A stretch of 6,446 nucleotides of DNA from an uncultured Bacteroidota bacterium. GTDB taxonomy: Bacteria; Bacteroidota; Bacteroidia; Flavobacteriales; Flavobacteriaceae. The DNA lies in assembly GCA_903837025.1 (NCBI GenBank), contig CAILTC010000510.1, positions 1-6,446 of the forward strand, read 5' to 3'. Within the stretch, counting starts at the first letter, position 1. Every line of letters starts with the position of its first letter. Of this stretch, positions 5,520-6,446 are shown piece after piece. The notes beneath the pieces are model-generated. The model had not been told where the DNA came from and made no database searches. It saw nothing but the letters and a program-made list of their open reading frames with translations. The translations under genes and the position numbers were made by a program.

Positions 5520-6446
5520 TTATATTTTTGCTCTTTCGTATTGTTTTGGCCAAGCGATTTCCGCATTCAATTCTTTGGCGAAAGCCAATGCTAAATTGGG
5601 GTTTCTCAAGGATGCTCTGGCGAATAAAACCAAATCTGCTTTTCCGGTTGCGACGATTTCTTCCGCTTGAACTGCTTCGGTTATTAAACCAACAGCTCCT
5701 GTCAAAATCCCGGTTTCATTTTTGATTCTTTCGGCAAAAGAAACTTGATAGTTAGGTCCTAAAGCAATTTGTTGATGCGAAACCAATCCGCCAGAAGAAG
5801 CGTCAATTAAATCGACTCCTTTCTCTTTTAGAATTTTCGAAAGTTGTACTGATTCTTCAATATTCCAACCTCCGTCTGCCCAATCTGTAGCCGATATTCT
5901 CACGAATAAAGGCAAATTTGCAGGCCATTCGGACTGTACAGCTGCGAGAACTTCCAGAAGCAAACGCGTTCTGTTTTCGAAACTTCCACCATATTTATCG
6001 GTTCTTAAATTAGACAAAGGTGAAAGAAATTCATGCAATAAATAACCGTGGGCAGCATGAATTTCGACCACTTGGTAACCCGCTTCCAACGTTCTTTTGG
6101 TGGCCGATTTAAAATCGGAAATCACTTTTTGAATGCCGATTTTGTCCAAGGCAATTGGTGGGTCTTCATTGGAATGATAGCTAATTTCACTTGGAGCAAC
6201 TATATTCCAGCCGCCATTATTTTCTTCCAAAGTTTTGTTACTGTTCCACGGTTGAGAAACACTTGCCTTTCTTCCGGCATGCGCCAATTGAATTCCGGGA
6301 ATTGCATTTTGGGAAACAATAAATCGATTGATAACTTGTAATTTTTCGATATGTTCGTCTTTCCAAAGTCCTAAATCGCCAGAAGAAATCCTACCTTCGG
6401 GAGAAACTGCTGTCGCTTCCTGAATAATTAAAGCCGCTCCACCACT
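5520..6446 (-). CDS. old yellow enzyme family NADH:flavin oxidoreductase (YqjM/XenA-like), 5' end outside window
   Basis: The frame is open from the window edge (6446) to TAA at 5522-5520, giving 308 visible residues. A TTG at 6287 could be mistaken for a start, but family sequence continues before it: EATAVSPEGRIS and GIQLAHAGRKAS are standard OYE segments, so the gene runs off the edge. About 50 N-terminal residues should be missing, for a total near 355-360. The FMN-dependent TIM barrel shows HAAHGYLLHEFLSPLSN (visible 130-146), containing the two His and the Tyr that bind and protonate the substrate, then TDKYGGSFENR and the phosphate-binding region with GAVGLI and LFARASLRNP. The C-terminal QYER matches the tail that supplies an arginine to the neighbouring subunit's active site in YqjM. 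The enzyme should reduce activated C=C bonds of enones or nitro compounds with NAD(P)H. The physiological substrate is unknown, and the N-terminal redox cysteine is out of view. Confidence 0.92.
   Translation of the reverse strand, partial: SGGAALIIQEATAVSPEGRISSGDLGLWKDEHIEKLQVINRFIVSQNAIPGIQLAHAGRKASVSQPWNSNKTLEENNGGWNIVAPSEISYHSNEDPPIALDKIGIQKVISDFKSATKRTLEAGYQVVEIHAAHGYLLHEFLSPLSNLRTDKYGGSFENRTRLLLEVLAAVQSEWPANLPLFVRISATDWADGGWNIEESVQLSKILKEKGVDLIDASSGGLVSHQQIALGPNYQVSFAERIKNETGILTGAVGLITEAVQAEEIVATGKADLVLFARASLRNPNLALAFAKELNAEIAWPKQYERAKI

Noticed and set aside
6285..6287. TTG as start of a shortened 255-residue OYE protein
   Set aside because: Conserved family sequence continues in frame to the window edge, so the gene is cut by the window and not truncated.
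5528..6341. Plus-strand open frames opposite the old yellow enzyme gene
   Set aside because: They mirror conserved OYE coding sequence and show no family features of their own.
3017..6446. A single catabolic operon (transporter plus two oxidoreductases) for a sugar or inositol
   Set aside because: The gaps of about 100-150 bases contain candidate promoters and repeats, hflX is unrelated, and no kinase, isomerase or hydrolase is present to complete a pathway.

Overview
The window reads as ordinary chromosomal DNA from a member of the Bacteroidota, most likely Flavobacterium or a close relative. The base composition is strongly A+T rich. Start codons lack clear Shine-Dalgarno sites. Matches to the Bacteroidota -7 promoter box TAnnTTTG lie just upstream of three genes. 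Two gene families present (DUF2480, and DUF3078 outer-membrane proteins) are characteristic of that phylum. No tRNA, rRNA, CRISPR array, transposase or phage gene is visible.

Left part, plus strand (1-1629): the 3' end of a DUF59/MIP18-family (SufT/PaaD-like) Fe-S assembly gene, then a DUF2480 gene, then a secreted DUF3078 protein predicted to be an outer-membrane beta-barrel. From memory, this trio follows the suf Fe-S assembly genes in flavobacteria, so the window probably starts at the tail of a suf locus. The first intergenic gap holds a long A/T-rich imperfect palindrome. The block ends at a strong hairpin terminator (1648-1693) that is suited to work in both directions.

Right part, minus strand (1692-6446): four genes point back toward that terminator. 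In order of transcription from the right edge they are a 5'-truncated old-yellow-enzyme family flavin oxidoreductase (YqjM/XenA-like), a Gfo/Idh/MocA-family NAD(P)-dependent oxidoreductase (IolW/YdgJ-like), a YbjJ/MosC-like major facilitator transporter, and the ribosome-associated GTPase HflX. The gaps between them are roughly 95-150 bases and three hold candidate promoters, so these look like separately expressed neighbours rather than one tight operon. No shared pathway is evident.

The points most worth a second look are the transporter's 5' end, the cysteine-containing DUF2480 protein beside an Fe-S assembly gene, and two repeat-rich intergenic regions (148-209 and 5435-5483). The transporter frame has no usable ATG before its first membrane helix, and an ATG one frame over would be restored by a single extra base. 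I do not see convincing evidence of a wholly new system.
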